Part shown: positions 25,919 to 39,231 of the stretch, piece by piece
How the letters are laid out: every line of letters starts with the position of its first letter
Position numbering within the stretch: position 1 is the first letter of the stretch
NCBI RefSeq assembly: GCF_037975245.1
Contig: NC_092564.1
Coordinates: 2,569,984-2,633,983 of the forward strand
DNA length: 64,000 nucleotides
From: Apostichopus japonicus
Lineage: Eukaryota; Echinodermata; Holothuroidea; Aspidochirotida; Stichopodidae
Reading direction: 5' to 3'
Made by a program: the position numbers and the translations under genes
The notes under the pieces: generated by a model
Databases searched by the model: none
Told to the model about the DNA's origin: nothing
Seen by the model: only the letters and a program-made list of their open reading frames with translations

Positions 25919-27490
25919 AGGGAACCGTGAACCGCCGCTGGTCTCTGATTCGGTCCGGGCCTGTTTACGGTAGCCTTTTTGTAACCATAATTTTGTCATG
26001 ATTTGGATGACAGTCACCACCAGTGTAGGCTGTGTGTGAGTAAGTCATCTGACATTGAGTGGAGAGTTGGATCATCCGTCAGACGATCATTTAACGATGA
26101 TGTCCCCATCTCTCCTTCCCTCTGTTCCTCTGGGTAGCAGCTGTTGATGTTTTGTTTGCTCGATTGAGAAGAGAGGTGCAACTAGAAAAAAAATGACACA
26201 GCGTTTTTCACTGACTCAAAAAATGAAATAAATAGAAAACTTAGGGGGCAAAAATGATTAATAAGCCAGAGGAACTGGGTGTAACGTCTTTTATAATCAC
26301 ATGGTAAATTTTTCGTCTAAGGAAAGGGAAAACAAATCTTGACTCCATTCGTTTTCTTGGAGGCCACTCTGACAAGGATGTTTTATCGTTCAGTTTCTTG
26401 AATTTGTGGAAATACTCTCTTGTTGTCATTTAAGAAAAAAACAGAAAAACTTGCGATTTGTGGAAGAGACGTTTAAGAAAGGGAAAGGGCTTGAAGGGCT
26501 TATTGGAAAAGATGCTAGAGCAGAGAAAGATGGTGCAAAGAAACTAGCGGTGTTAAGAGTTTCAATTTCAAGAGAGTGAAAAGTCGAAAGCAATCGTTGT
26601 TGTAGACAGCAGAGGACAATAGTACTTTCAAGTTTCTGTGAGATTGGCTTTTGAGTGTGTGTCTGGGAACAGGTTTTTTTGTTTGGCTACTTACTGCTGG
26701 TACTTTCAGGTGGTGTAATGTTCACTCTTGTGTGTGGATTGTGTTAAACTTTTAAAATCACCTTGACACACTTTCACAGAGACAGTGTGGGTTCGGTTTT
26801 AGTCTTTTTTTAAATAGGTTGCGCACGGAATCGAAAGCTGGCCTGAGTCAGAACGTTAAATTCGCATGTTTTAAGTTTGGATACAAAACAGTTCAAAGAA
26901 GTGTACATGTATTATGATTTTTTTTTTTAATTATTATGGTCATTACTATTATTATTATTATGTTTTATATATATACTCGATTACTCTTAAGATTCTCCAT
27001 CTTTGTGTGAACAATGGTTGCATCATGTGCTACTCAAGAGGGATGTGTAGGGTGGGCTCAATGAAGAAAGGTCAAAAGTTAGTAGTGGCAATATCACAGT
27101 TTGACATTTGTACATTCGTGTGGCTTCTTTCCCATTTGGGTGGCACCCTGCTGGGGGTGTTACAATGCATGGTAAGTTGGAAAGGACTGACATCTTTAAA
27201 TATTTCAATATTTACCCATTAATTTTTTTTTTTTTTTTTGTAATAGAAGGAAGAAGCCTTTCTGAATTGCCACTGTTTTTTAAAGTGCTCTTTGCAATTG
27301 CACTGAACAATTGAGGACAGTATATGAATCAAAACAGTGTTGTAATTTCTTTTTTATTTTTTTGTTCTTTTATTATCACTGAAAGAAAAAACATTTTGTG
27401 GTAAAAGCAAAAGGACTAATGTGCAATTTCTCCATTTTCTCCTTTTTTTTTTCTTGTATAGATGTTATAAATAAAGTGTGATTGTTTCTT
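25919..27490 (+). other. Gq alpha 3' untranslated region (proximal)
   Basis: The sequence follows the TAA stop without any coding signal. An early AATAAA is at 26227-26232. A better candidate is AATAAA at 27469-27474, followed at once by a GT-rich stretch (27476-27490), the usual arrangement for cleavage and polyadenylation. Another AATAAA is at 27576-27581. The exact transcript end needs RNA data. Confidence 0.55.
27469..27474 (+). terminator. Candidate poly(A) signal of the Gq alpha mRNA
   Basis: Canonical AATAAA followed within a few bases by a GT-rich element (GTGTGATTGTTTCTT), about 1.55 kb after the stop codon. Confidence 0.5.
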
Positions 27491-30400
27491 ATAGAAACGG
27501 CCTAGCCGATGCACTAATTCGAAGATGACTGCCGTTTTCAATTTGTTTGTCATGGACCTTTCTTTTCATCTCTTAAATAAAAAACCTACTCCAGCAGTTT
27601 TTTTGTTAACAACTCAGTAGTGGCCCTCTCGAGGGTCATCTGCTTTCTCGATGCGGCAAGGACAAGTTGATTTAAGGGGTGTCATATCTTTTGTAATATT
27701 CTCTTTATCATGGGTGCACTGTTGGAAGTAGGTGGTCTTTCGCTGTTTTTAGATCAATCTGTAGATTTATTAGATATTTATGTAGATGGTTTGATTGTTA
27801 CCAATTTTCTGTGATCACTTTTTCTTGTTATTTACAACTATAGAAAAGAATGCCAAAGCTCCTCCTGGCTGGAAGGAAATCTTAATTCTTCTAAATCAAT
27901 ATGTTGATGGATTTCAGGTGTTTGGTTTCAAATTGCAATAACTTTGGCTGTGTGTAAAAGCTATTAATCCATGGCAACTTTGAAAACATACCAAGCCACT
28001 TTTATGTCAGAAATTTTGTGGGTGAATTAGTGAAGAGAGAAAAGAAAACAGTAAAGTATGTGGCTAATATGACAGGGGTTATAGGAATCAGAGTGGGTGC
28101 AAGGAGGTGGGGGGGGGAGAGGGAGTGATCTGGGGGAGTGCTTACAAGTCATAGATAAACCAATCTCCTGATTCAAAAGTTTCAAAATGTTTTCCCTGTG
28201 CAAAGTATGAAAGGAGATAAAACAAGGAATAGTGTGCAATAGCTGTTGTTTTCCAACTCATACAATTTTGGAGAGAGTAGAAAGAAAAGAATTTAAATAT
28301 CGTATCCACTGCTATAATTTGAAGCTACAGTATTAGTGTCAGGCAGACCGTCACTTTAAATTTGAACAAATAGGACATTTATAATTTTTCTATCCTTTGG
28401 AGGAGGGGGGTATGGGGGAGGTACAATAATGGTGTGTGCTTTTAGTGGATTGTCCATATGCTCATTTTCATAACAAAGTTTCCTACCTGAGATCAGGAGG
28501 ATTGTGAACATAGGAATAGAAAAAAATATATCTTTTTGGAAATCATGCCAGCCTTGGAATAAATTAAATCAATAAGTAGATACAAATTAATAATAACATC
28601 AAGGATGAAAATTATTGAAGGGGAAAAAATTGCAATGTAAAGTGTTCTCAATATTTCTTTTGTCGAAAAGGTATTTAAATAATTTACGACACCAGTGCCC
28701 GTGCCCACACTACTTAATGGCTTGTCTTCTGATTGTAAAGAAAGCCAAATAAGTATGTAAGTCTGATTTAAATTTAATAATGGACTGGTAATTAGTCACA
28801 TGCAACAAAAGAAACAGATAACAGAAGGAACAGGAGAAGGGGGAACAAGGGAGATGCCAGGTAAAAGTAATAGTTGATATGAATTATAAGCCCAGATTAG
28901 ATAGCAGCCATTCTCCTCATATGGAGATGTTGACATCTGTAAATGTAACATGGGAATCTAGCAGTTTTGTGTGAAGGACCAATTCTACCTTTTCTTCAAA
29001 TGCTTTTACAACTGGAAAAGTCCTACACAAGGACTATAAATTACAAAACACTTTTTTTTCCACTCTTCATTCTTTTACTGTCATTTTTAAGATCAGGTAG
29101 ATCTGGGCTTTGTCTCTTTTTTCATCTTGATGTGGAATAGCCCAGTCATTCATTTTCAAGTTTATTTTTTCATGTATACTTATTCAAAGTTAAGAAGAAG
29201 AATAAGAGAAAAAAAAAACTTGTGGTTTTTAAAGCTTGTGGTTGTTCACAAGCCAAAGTTTGTCAACTCTTGATTTGAGAAATGACAGGCTCTTAATGAG
29301 TTTGTAAACTACTGTGCATGTTAGTGTAAAGCATTATGAATATTACTTACTGTAACATTTGAGTGTTTTTTTTGTGTGTGTAACACTCAGCATAATTGGG
29401 ACCAAACTAGTCCTTTGTGTTTTTGCAAAGTAGAACAATGGAACATTTTTGACCCTGTAGCTTAAACATCAGCTTTTTGGAATTTGTAAAAAAAAAAAAA
29501 TTAAAAAGAAAAAAAACTGGAAAAAATTGTCGGAAAAAAATATCATGGAAAAAAGTGCAAATTGACTAAAAAAATAATATCAGCAATGGTGCTCATGTTT
29601 GTAATTTCTTTCCTTGGCACGGTACATTGATGTTTGTTCAGTCTGGTTTCTCTCTTTAGATTCCTGAAATATTGTCTCTCTCTGTTTCTTTGGCTTGAAA
29701 CTTTCTGCTAGGGGATGGTATTGGGGAGGGGTGGTGGGGGGGGGTGAGTAGGGAACTGTTGTTGCGAGGAGTTGTGCATGTTTCTGATGCTGCTACAGCT
29801 ACTAAATGTGGTATTTTTAGCTATAATGATGCTAAGTGGGTATGGCTTTTCTTAACTGACTCTCAGCACCCTTCACATCTACAATATCTTATCTCATCAG
29901 ATTATCATGCTGCTAGAGCAGAAATTAGGGAGAGGTAGAGCCAACAGAGACCAGTGTTGGGGGTGGGGGGGGGGAGCTAAGGAGGCTGTCTTAGAATATG
30001 ATAGTATGGTTAACAGCTTTCACGATATAAAAGCTATTCTACACAGATAGCTAATACCATTCTAGATTTAGTGCTAATGGAGAAAAATCGTTATAGCAAA
30101 GTATGACTTGTCCTCCTGAATATTTGCTGGGTGTCATACAGACTTTTACGTCTAAACATAACTTCCAAGTCTTCAGATTTCATAATATGGTTAATTAACA
30201 GCATTGATGGTTATGGGTTATTATTATCAAAGCTAGGCTTGGTCCTAAAGTTTTCTACAAGTTTCAGTACCTTGCTGGAAACAAATGATGGATATGGTTT
30301 GGTATATTGTATTTCAGAGAACCATTAAGCTTACTCTTTCACAGGGAATGGGGTGGGGGAGGGGGCGGGGCGGGGCGGAGAGATTGCCAACCTCGCCTTT

Positions 30401-33400
30401 AAGCTGTTTTTAACTCTTCTTGTTCCAAGCGACTGCTGTGGTAATGTTTGTGTAGATGCAGATTTGGAGTTGCAAGTGTTGTTTTGCGGCTCTCTTTTAT
30501 ATCATCCCTCTTTTACTGTCGTCCCAGTCCCCTCTTTTACAATCATGGGTTTTACTTCTTCTCTCTTTCTTCTGATTTTTTTTCTTATTTTCCTCCAAAC
30601 TTTTTAAGGTCAAAGCTGTGATTTTTTGGGTCAAACCTTTCAGTGTGATTGTATTCATTGTAATATTTAGATTTTTTAACACTAAGAACAATTTTCTTAA
30701 AATCAATTTTGATTCTTTTTCCTCTCTATTGTTTTTAATGACCTATCACTCTACTTTCTTTCTCTCTTCTAATTTCATCAAAGCTGTTTATGTGACATGG
30801 GTTTCTAAACTATCAACGATGTGATGTAGTGAATTGCCTTATCTTTGAATTAATTCAGATTGGAGCATCGTCATCAACATTATTGCCATCTGTCTGTGAC
30901 GAGGGGTTTTCATGTAAATCTGCTTGCCTTGAAATGCTTTTGTTATGGTAATTAAAAACAAAAAAACAAAGAAAAATAATATGGAAAAAAATGACCCCTT
31001 TTTGTTTCTTTGGATATTTTATCTGTAGCGCCCTCTTTCAGCTCTCAGTTTACTTTAATGCTGCTATCTGTTGCGCTCCAAAGCTGATATCATGTTAATT
31101 GTTACAAAAATAATGCAATTCACAATTTTTCATACTATATATTTTGATGCGCAAAATGTAACCAATTTTTAAAAGTCCTTTGTATTGTTATTATTATCAT
31201 TATATATATATAGTGTTTGGTCAATCTTTAAGAAATATTTTCTGTTTTTAAGTTTTGAGTTGTTCGAGTTCACTTCCCTTTTTAACCAGTTTCTCTAGAT
31301 CTGTCTTAGTACTCCTTTGATCTATGTATGGCTTATTGTGCATGCCCTGCAAAAACCAAAACTTCAACAAAAAGAAAAAATGGTTAATAAAATACTATTA
31401 CAAAAAAAAAAAGAAGAAAAAGGCATGTGGGCTTTTCGTCACTGTAACTTTTGGTTACTTGGAATGATTGTAGTAAAAGAATAAAAAAATAAAAAAAACA
31501 CCAAAAAAAAAAGAAAAAAAATATTTGAAGTAATAACCACCTTAATTTCATACCTTCATGTAGGAATTCTCATTTCAGTGAATGGAAAACATTTTTTAAA
31601 ACTTTTTTTGTTTTTTCATCTGATTTTAAAATTACAAACTTTAGAGGTGTTCATTGTAAGGATTTTTCATTGGTGCAATCGCACCATATGTATAATCTTG
31701 AGGGAAATATGGTAGTTTGATGGTCATGTTGTCATTATAATAAGCCCACCCTTTCTTTGACTCTTGTATGGTATTTTCCTGTGGTATGTGTATGAAAACC
31801 AAGCACTCTGCCATTATTATGTCTTACATTTGAAACGGTTAATAGATACTGACCCTTGTGGACAATTTTATAGTTAGTTTTATTTCTCTGCTTCAGACTC
31901 TTTTTGAAATGAAATCTTCACATAGGAGAAGGAAATCCAACGTTGTCCATTGATCTGTGTGATAGAGAAATTTATACGAATTACGCATGATTAATTTGAG
32001 TGGTTATCTTGGATGTTGCTATGAACATTTTCTGAATCCTGCAAAGCTGCCAACTAGTAAGGCATTTCCGTATATCGTACGAGAAGTCATGAAAAGTACT
32101 GTTTGTCCCCAACGAATGCGTGATATCCGAAGACCGTAGTGATAATAATAGATGACTGGAACAATGGTAAACCGACCTTATTTGGCCCTTAGAAGTACCC
32201 CAGTGACCATGCTAATGGTTATCATAGATGTGGTGAATACACGGTTGTTCGTTTGGACTTGGTGTTTAAATTGTAAGCTGATTTATGTCAACGACCAATA
32301 TCCATGGGAATTGGAGATGGGGTAAGTGTTTAAGAACTTCAAAACTTGTTCAGATTGCCATAGAATATCATAGAACACATTTAATTTAGAATTGCCATTT
32401 ATAACTGAAGATGGTGTTTGAGCTTTAGGGATTTGTAACATAACAGGATGTATGGCAAGTAATAAAAATGTGTCAATTACTGATCTCCAATGAAAAAATC
32501 TTGTTGACCAACTATCTAGTTATGACGTACTTAGCCTAACGTTGGACTTCGTCGTAATGTTAACCGGCCTAACTACATTCGAACAGTAGCCATGACGAGG
32601 CCTTGGTGATGACCATTTGAATTGGACAAAATAGGTGTTGTCATCATGTAAATGAACCATTCACATGCCTTTACGATTTCTTTAATTACTTTTCGTTTCT
32701 GAATATCAATCTGAGCATTACCTATAAATGTTTCCCGAGGTGCGTAGAGGTAATGTTATTAGGCTAGGCCTAACTGAGCGTAACTTAAAACGTTCAAGTA
32801 TGAGTGGCCTATGAACTTTCATTAGCATTGTATTAGGACAATTCTAGTAGTACGCTGGTTAATGTAGACTACAACGATATCAGTCATTCAGTGGCAAGTG
32901 AATTTTACTTTTTGGCGATTAGAACTTTGGTCATGCTCACCAAATAGTGAGTAATTTGAAACTTTTCTTTAAGACCTGTTGTTACTGATTACTGACAGTA
33001 CTTGGCCTAGGCCTGCCTACTATTTGACTGTTCTCATAAACAACGTATAGTGGGCTTATTCACTAAGTTAGTTCTATGTACACTTTTCATTCTTGCATTT
33101 AGTTATGATTGATTTTGTTTGCAGGTCTTTTTCGTGTTCTTTCCCCCAAAAATACAAATTTGTTGCAAGTTATTGGTTTGGAAGAACTGGAAAGTTTCAA
33201 ATTTCAAAAGGTTGGCAGATCTGCACATGCAGAATGAAAACACTATAACACTATAGCGAGGGTAGTTTTTAGTGCAACACTATTGTTATTCTTTCTGAAA
33301 GAATGAAAATCAAATGGAAAAGAATTAAAAAGGTGTCACCCATGACCCTAACAGTATTGGCACTATGATATCACAAGTGACAAAATGGAATGATGCCCTG

Positions 33401-34953
33401 CCTGTTGTGACTTCTTAACCTTGATTTCTTCTAAATAAAGCACAATTTTCCTTAGATATTTATCAAAATGAAATGTCCTAATAAATTGAACATGATATTG
33501 TTCATTAAAGAAAAAATATTTTGGTTACCTCAGCCTGGCACCCTCTTCTTTGCTTGTCAATCCAGTTAAAGGATCCATCAATGATGTTTGGAGCAATCCT
33601 AGTCAGAAAATTGATAAGGAAATCATACTCCTAACCCACCCGTGCACCCCTCACTTTTCAAAGTAAAGGTAGTTGACCCCTTCCACCCCCCCCCCCCCCG
33701 GTCCTAAGTCCATGATGAAGGTTAATTCGTAATTAATTTGTTTCAATCCTCAACATTTTGTGGAGGGTATGAGAGTGCAGAATTTACTCCTGTGTAGTGT
33801 ATATTGGTGTGTTATAAACCAGCATATTAAAATACTCTCAGGGGATACTTTTTGAGTAAACTTCAATTAAGATAGAGCCTGATTACAAAAACCTAACAAC
33901 TTGATCCACTTCTTAACTCCAGCCTTCCCTTACATCTTTAACCGTATGCTGATGACGGTTTTACATTGAGTGAAACCTATCAAGAGTTCCTGTGGATATT
34001 ATCGAAATGTGTATGATCATGCGGAAAAAACTGAACGGATTATACTGTATAACTTAATCTTCAATAAATAACTATAAATCAATAACTAACATTTTTTAGC
34101 TCACTTTGGATAGTTTTTGCAAATAGGAAACCATTTCAAATTGGGGGGGGGGGACATGGGTTTCTGCTGGACAAAGAAACTCTTGTTACTTGAGCCTACC
34201 AGGACATGAACCCATAACCTCCCAGATGTACGGCTTCATTTCTTCTAATACCACCACCTGTATCCACTCAACCATAGCACAGGTTATTCATGCAAATGAC
34301 GTCACATTTGTCTTAGTGTTAGTGCACATAGTTCTCGTAGATGGGAATTGTAATCATAATGCTCCTGGTTTTTTACAAGACTAGAAGAGATAAGCCTACA
34401 TTAATAGTATAAACAGAAACCTGCCCTCCCTACAGGGAATGAAAAGTTAAGCAGTTGACTTTCTGGAAATGCATAATACCGGAAGTACCCAGGATCACTC
34501 TAGATTCATGGTAATTTGTACCTCCAAGTTGCTTACTGACAAATCTCAATTAATTTGACACATCGCTTAGGAAGTTGAATAAGGGAGTTTTTACGGCCTT
34601 TCTTGGATGGAGACGGGTTCTGATGCTATGATGTGATGATTTCCGAAAGGAGTTCGTCAAATGAAATCCTACTTTAATTTAAACGTTCAAGAACCCTCGT
34701 GGAGCTATGGATAAAATGGCCATGACTTCACTGTCATATTAGGTGCTGGCCAATAGAGGGGGCTCAACTGAATCGATCACTTTGAAAATCAGCTATGGGT
34801 ATACTACTTTAGCAGATGAGTTGGTCATCATGAGACTATACCTCCGTTTGTTCAACCTTGTATCTGTTTGATCCAAATGGTTGTCTTATGGTCGTGACAT
34901 CATGCATTTCCATTGCTTCATTGTGCTTGGGTTATTAACAAAGGGAAAGTGTC
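27491..34953. other. AT-rich downstream region, possible distal 3' UTR up to about 31.5 kb
   Basis: No supported gene. From 27.5 to 31.5 kb the strand is T- and A-homopolymer rich, with several A-rich stretches (29488-29580 and 31340-31525) and further AATAAA words such as 31386-31391, so a long alternative 3' UTR is possible. From 31.5 to 34.9 kb the composition becomes more even, with poly(C) at 33687-33700 and a CRE-like TGACGTCA at 34297-34304. Short open frames here (for example 30353-30607, 34190-34384) show no codon bias or homology. Confidence 0.4.
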
Positions 34954-35559
34954 CAGGGGTGTAGCCAGTTTTTTTATGTGGGGGGGGGGGGTGATGGGGG
35001 GGGGGAAGTCAAATTTCTGTCCCCATTTTCAGGCTCATAGCTGTGGATTGCCATCCTGGGGGAGGGGTATAAAGGGAGGAGGTGTCCCTTTTATGTTTTT
35101 CGAAAAGGGCTTAGATACAAAATGGTGGTATCATTTCCATATTTTTAACTACAGTCGTGTAATAAAATTTTCCTTTTTTGGTACAAAATCTTTACCAATT
35201 TTTTTTGGGAGAAAAAAAAGAAAGAATTTGCGCGACTGCGCAGTCGAAAACCATCCTTTTATATCACATACTGAAAAATATATATCTATGGCCACTCAGA
35301 GAGACACTGCACATATTTTTGAGGTGACCGTTCATCACATTCTATTTCGTGGTTGGAGGTGACTTTTCATTGCATTCTCTTTAGTAGTTGACCCCCCTCC
35401 CCTTGCCCCCATTATCGGCCCCATCCCCCAGGTTCGGGTACATTTATATATGTATATTTTTTTTACTCCCTTTGATATTTCACCGTCGCCCATCGCACCC
35501 CCCTCAAATTTCTGTGGGGGAACTCTGCCCCCCCACCCCCACCGCTGGCTACGCCACTG
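34954..35559. mobile_element. Non-autonomous hAT element (606 bp) with 8-bp target duplication
   Basis: Starts CAGGGGTGTAGCCAG and ends CTGGCTACGCCACTG, imperfect inverted repeats. It is flanked by the perfect 8-bp duplication AAAGTGTC (34946-34953 and 35560-35567). The ends are typical of hAT elements. The inside is rich in G and C homopolymers, and the 149-codon open frame overlapping it is not a transposase but chance. Confidence 0.94.
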
Positions 35560-35567
35560 AAAGTGTC

Positions 35568-36577
35568 AAAGGTAGCTTTCTGCAAGTTTAATGCAAACTT
35601 TAGTCCTCTAACGGCATCTTGCGCCACTTGACTATTTGTAGTGTAATGTTATGTGTAGGATTATGGAGAAACCTGAAGTACTTCAGAGTATTTTAGCCCG
35701 GAAGTTGTTACCTCATTACAATTTTTACTCTCATCACTGAACCAACAGAAGCTGTAGAAGATAGTGGATATTTCAGGTTAGAGTAAAGAGATGTGAGATG
35801 GGGAGATCAATGTGTCCATATACCGTGATGAACCTTTCCATCGGATAATTAAGCTGAAGTAGGTTTTGTGTTCTGTCAGCAATTTAACCAGACTTACCAT
35901 GTGTCACTAGCAAAAAATAAGAACATTTCGTTCCCTGGACACAACTGTTTCATATTTGCATTAATTTAACTTGTAAAAATCAAATCTGATTTTTTTTTTT
36001 CGATTCTGCTATTGATATAAATTTTGATTAGTCAAGCAAAAGAACTACAGTGACATAACAAAATCAGCTAACTTAAAGGCTTGCGAGATCATTGCAATTT
36101 TTTTTTGTCTAACTCATCCATAAATTCTCCAAACAACCTATAAAACCACCTCACATTATGTTTCAATTTGCCATGAATAGAAGGGGAAAAATCAGTCTGC
36201 ACGTTTTCTTTTGATCAATTTTCCATGAATAAACGAGAAAATGCCTTGTATGCATGATTAACTTAAAGCTTATGTTTAGTCAAGGTAACTTCAATCCTAA
36301 TTTTTTTTATTCATTGTGTCTTTTTTCCCCATTTTTTTCCAGTAGTGGGGTTTGTGTATGTGTTGTGCGCGTAAATGTGTAAAGGCCTACTTGTGTACAG
36401 TATGTGTATTGAGAGACACTGTATGAAAAGATAAGATATAGAAAAGATTCCAATTACACCACAGCAATAATTTGTAATGTGCTCACACAGACCTCAATGC
36501 AGAACCGTATACAGAGTGTCAATTTGAAGGCTGACTGACAACATGTATGCATTTCGTTAAACTTGAATCCAGCCACT
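35568..36577. other. Intergenic, no gene seen
   Basis: AT-rich unique-looking sequence between a hAT element and a TTAA element. It has poly(T) runs at about 35990 and 36101 and no open frame worth noting. Confidence 0.5.
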
Positions 36578-36581
36578 TTAA

Positions 36582-36936
36582 AGGAATTGAAGACTCGCCC
36601 CAAACCGCGTGCCGCATTCTGTAAAAGTTAACTTTCCGTTGCTTGCAAGTGAAGTTCTTTTCTTGTCGCTACAAAATGCAGACAGTAATGAACGTGATAC
36701 CTTGTTATCTTTTATCTAGACCTGAGATGTCCATCGCTGCTATGTACACTGTGCTATGGGTATTGACCGTAGCTGCATGTATTGACTGTACACTAGTGTC
36801 TACTTACCGACGGTAGCAAGCTGTGTGTGTGTTTTCTGGGATCGATGGTGGTGTCTAACACTTCTGTTACACCTCATTCGAAACTAGGTCAGATTACCGC
36901 ATCAGATGTTTCTTTGTGCGCGAGTCTTCATACCCA
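36582..36936. mobile_element. TTAA-flanked DNA element, copy A (355 bp)
   Basis: Flanked by TTAA on both sides (36578-36581 and 36937-36940). Ends are inverted repeats around TGAAGACTCGC and GCGAGTCTTCA. It shares most of its length, in the same orientation, with 53827-54190. TTAA duplication with AGGG-like ends suggests a Kolobok- or piggyBac-type non-autonomous element. Open frames are absent, so it was mobilised in trans. Confidence 0.85.
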
Positions 36937-37052
36937 TTAAAGAGATGTGCCCTAGATGTGAAAGCTGTACTGTAACATTGAGTCGTTCCTGTTGGAGCAT
37001 TCTGACCCAAATGCCTCGGCCAACACTCCAAGTACAATCTAAGGATTCTAGT

Positions 37053-37180
37053 GGATCTGGCCAGATTATTACATTGTGTCCTTTGGTGAGGCACTTAATC
37101 TCCCACTTGCCTCCATTCACCAAGGTGTACAGATGGGGTCCTGCAAGGTGACTGGTAAACCGTAGTTGCCCCCGACGGTT
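37053..37180 (+). mobile_element. Degraded SINE fragment with conserved central motif
   Basis: Contains CTGGCCAGATTATTACATTG, TGTCCTTTGGTGAGGCACTT and CCATTCACCAAGGTGTACAG, a diverged version of the central part of the SINE at 57821-58097 in the same orientation. The 3' tail is not recognisable. Confidence 0.6.
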
Positions 37181-37775
37181 TTTGACTGCACCCTACGCAG
37201 CGGGAAGTTCCACAGGGGATGCATAGATGCGGCACACTGTAGTACCCGGGGAGCGACTGTTTGGGTGTGTTGGTGAGTCAAGTTACCAGTGACCATTAAA
37301 GTGATGATTTGAGATCGGCCGTTTGCCTTGATACAAGACTCCGAGCCTTCTACTTTGAACTTTGTGTTACTTGTGACCAAACTATCTGATGCTCACAAAT
37401 GATTGGTTGCCTCTGAATCTAGGCTAAGGGATTTATATAGATGAAACCATTTTGTGGTTGTTTCTATTTGTAAATTGTCCGGTTTACTTCGTTGTTGAGT
37501 CGCCTGTTTTGTGTTCTACAAATTGAATGTAATTTCTTTGCTTTTATTGCCAATCTTTTGAAGTTCTTACTCAAATTTACCATTTTTGGTGCGATAAGGG
37601 TGCACAGAAATATCTGACTGTATGTTTTCTTGTACATTGCCTTTAAAACGTAGAGAGCGGGGTCAAGATATCGCACAAAATGCTTGGTTTATGTTTATGC
37701 TCACGCATTACTTCATTTTGTTAAAATATTAAATAGTGCCCCCTTTACGTGCGGTACCATGAATGGTGGCCCCTC

Positions 37776-39029
37776 CAGGGCCGTCTTAACGCATGGGCCC
37801 ACTGGGCCCTGGCCCAGGGCCCCGCGATGTCAGGGGCCCCGCAATCGTAGTAATCCGATGTCTTAATCTGGGAGGAAAACTTATTGAATAGGCCATTATG
37901 TCTGATTGAATTCGATACTTCACAACTTGTGACAAGACTTGGTGAAACACTTGAGAGAGTTTGACATTAAATGTTCGAATCTGAGTTGGCAACCCTGGAA
38001 TATACAATGCCCCGAAGGCTTACACAGAGAAACTGTTACTCCGTAACTATAAGAAAGAGGAAATTGCCTCAGCCACGAAAGGCATAAAATTTGAAAACCG
38101 TGGGCAATACCTCACTACCAAACCTAAACAAAAGGAACCACCACTTGTGTTCAAGCTCACCTATACACCCCATGTCAAAACCACGCATTTGAAAAAAAGC
38201 ACTTTTGAAACATTGGCACTTAATCTCGCAACACGCGGAATTATCCACACTGTTTCCAAAAGAACCGATTCTAGCCTACAAAAGGGCCCAAAATCTCAAA
38301 GATTTACTTGTTAACTCAAGGTTTCGTACTAACGAAGAATCAGCTGACTCTCAAGGTTCACACGAAGCGCTTTTAGATGCTCTTAAAGCTGCACTATGAG
38401 TCCATAAAAACTCGTGGACAGAAAATAGATGCATTTTGAAAACGAGACGCCCAGGCCGAATATAAAATATTCAAAGGCTACTACTGATGAAGCTCCTCTT
38501 ATAAAGTTTGAGAGCAGAAACCGGTTTAGTTGGTCATAATAACCTACGCTGGTCTCTTCAACTATTAACAGTACACTCAATTCACCCAATAGGTGCAATT
38601 ATGTTTCACCATGAGGAGCATGCTATAAGTTCATGTTCCTCGGGCCCTCCCTTAAAAATACTTCATGTTCTTGGCGACTACGTTGCGTTAGATAGTGTAG
38701 AACCGCCTACACCCCCATTTCAGTTGAAAGACTCAACACAAGGGTATTTCAAATGGTAAGTCCAGTATTGTGAGGGAAGGGAGGGAGGGCAACTGGAAGA
38801 TTACTCTTCTATGATGTATTTCATCTTGAAGATATATCACGTATATTATTCAGCTAAAGTTTTATGCTTTATGCGCGACATAGGTAGGGGGTGGTAAATG
38901 CAGGCATGTCTATGCATGAGCGCTTGTCAAGGATGCCAATTTTTCACGCAACTTTTTCGAACTCACTTGATTGAGGGGCCCCGCTCTATTACCGGGCCTA
39001 GGGCCCGGTGATCTCTTAAGACGGCCCTG
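37776..39029. mobile_element. hAT element (1254 bp) with perfect target duplication and an internal RT-like fragment
   Basis: Starts CAGGGCCGTCTTAA and ends TTAAGACGGCCCTG, with GC-rich subterminal stretches of GGGCCC words. It is flanked by the perfect 8-bp duplication GGCCCCTC (37768-37775 and 39030-39037). It encodes no hAT transposase. Its centre holds a broken reverse-transcriptase-linked fragment at 38006-38399, so either another element jumped into it or the hAT captured retroelement sequence. A second 83-codon frame at 38508-38759 is unassigned. Confidence 0.92.
38006..38399 (+). pseudogene. Frameshifted fragment of a Penelope-like or related RT/endonuclease polyprotein
   Basis: The first frame (38006 to about 38215) reads through a basic region to PLVFKLTYTPHVKTTHLKK. 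The second frame (38205-38399) continues with LKHWHLISQHAELSTLFPKE and PILAYKRAQNLKDLLVNSRF. The order 'PLV..TY.P', 'KHWHLI...LFP' and 'P..AYKR..NLKDLLV' is, from family knowledge, the connector after the reverse-transcriptase domain in Penelope-like and related GIY-YIG-linked retroelements. A +1 frameshift lies near the seven-A run at 38192-38198. The Cys motif and the nuclease are missing. The family assignment is by eye only. Confidence 0.65.
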
Positions 39030-39189
39030 GGCCCCTCTATAATCCTTGATGCGATGTTTGTTTGTTTTTGTAATAGGAAGATATATTACGCAATCAAATA
39101 CGATTCTGTGACGTTATGAATTTTATTCATGAGTAACATGCAAACAACGGTCGCATAGAAATGCAAACACACAGCAGTGGTTAAAACAA

Positions 39190-39191
<2 letters not shown>

Positions 39192-39227
<36 letters not shown>
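39192..39227. repeat. (TA)n microsatellite
   Basis: Pure TA tract just right of the 1254-bp hAT element. Confidence 0.95.

Positions 39228-39231
<4 letters not shown>

Noticed and set aside
34913-35362. 149-codon plus-strand frame
   Set aside because: Crosses the left boundary of a hAT element and its poly(G) tracts; no similarity to transposase.
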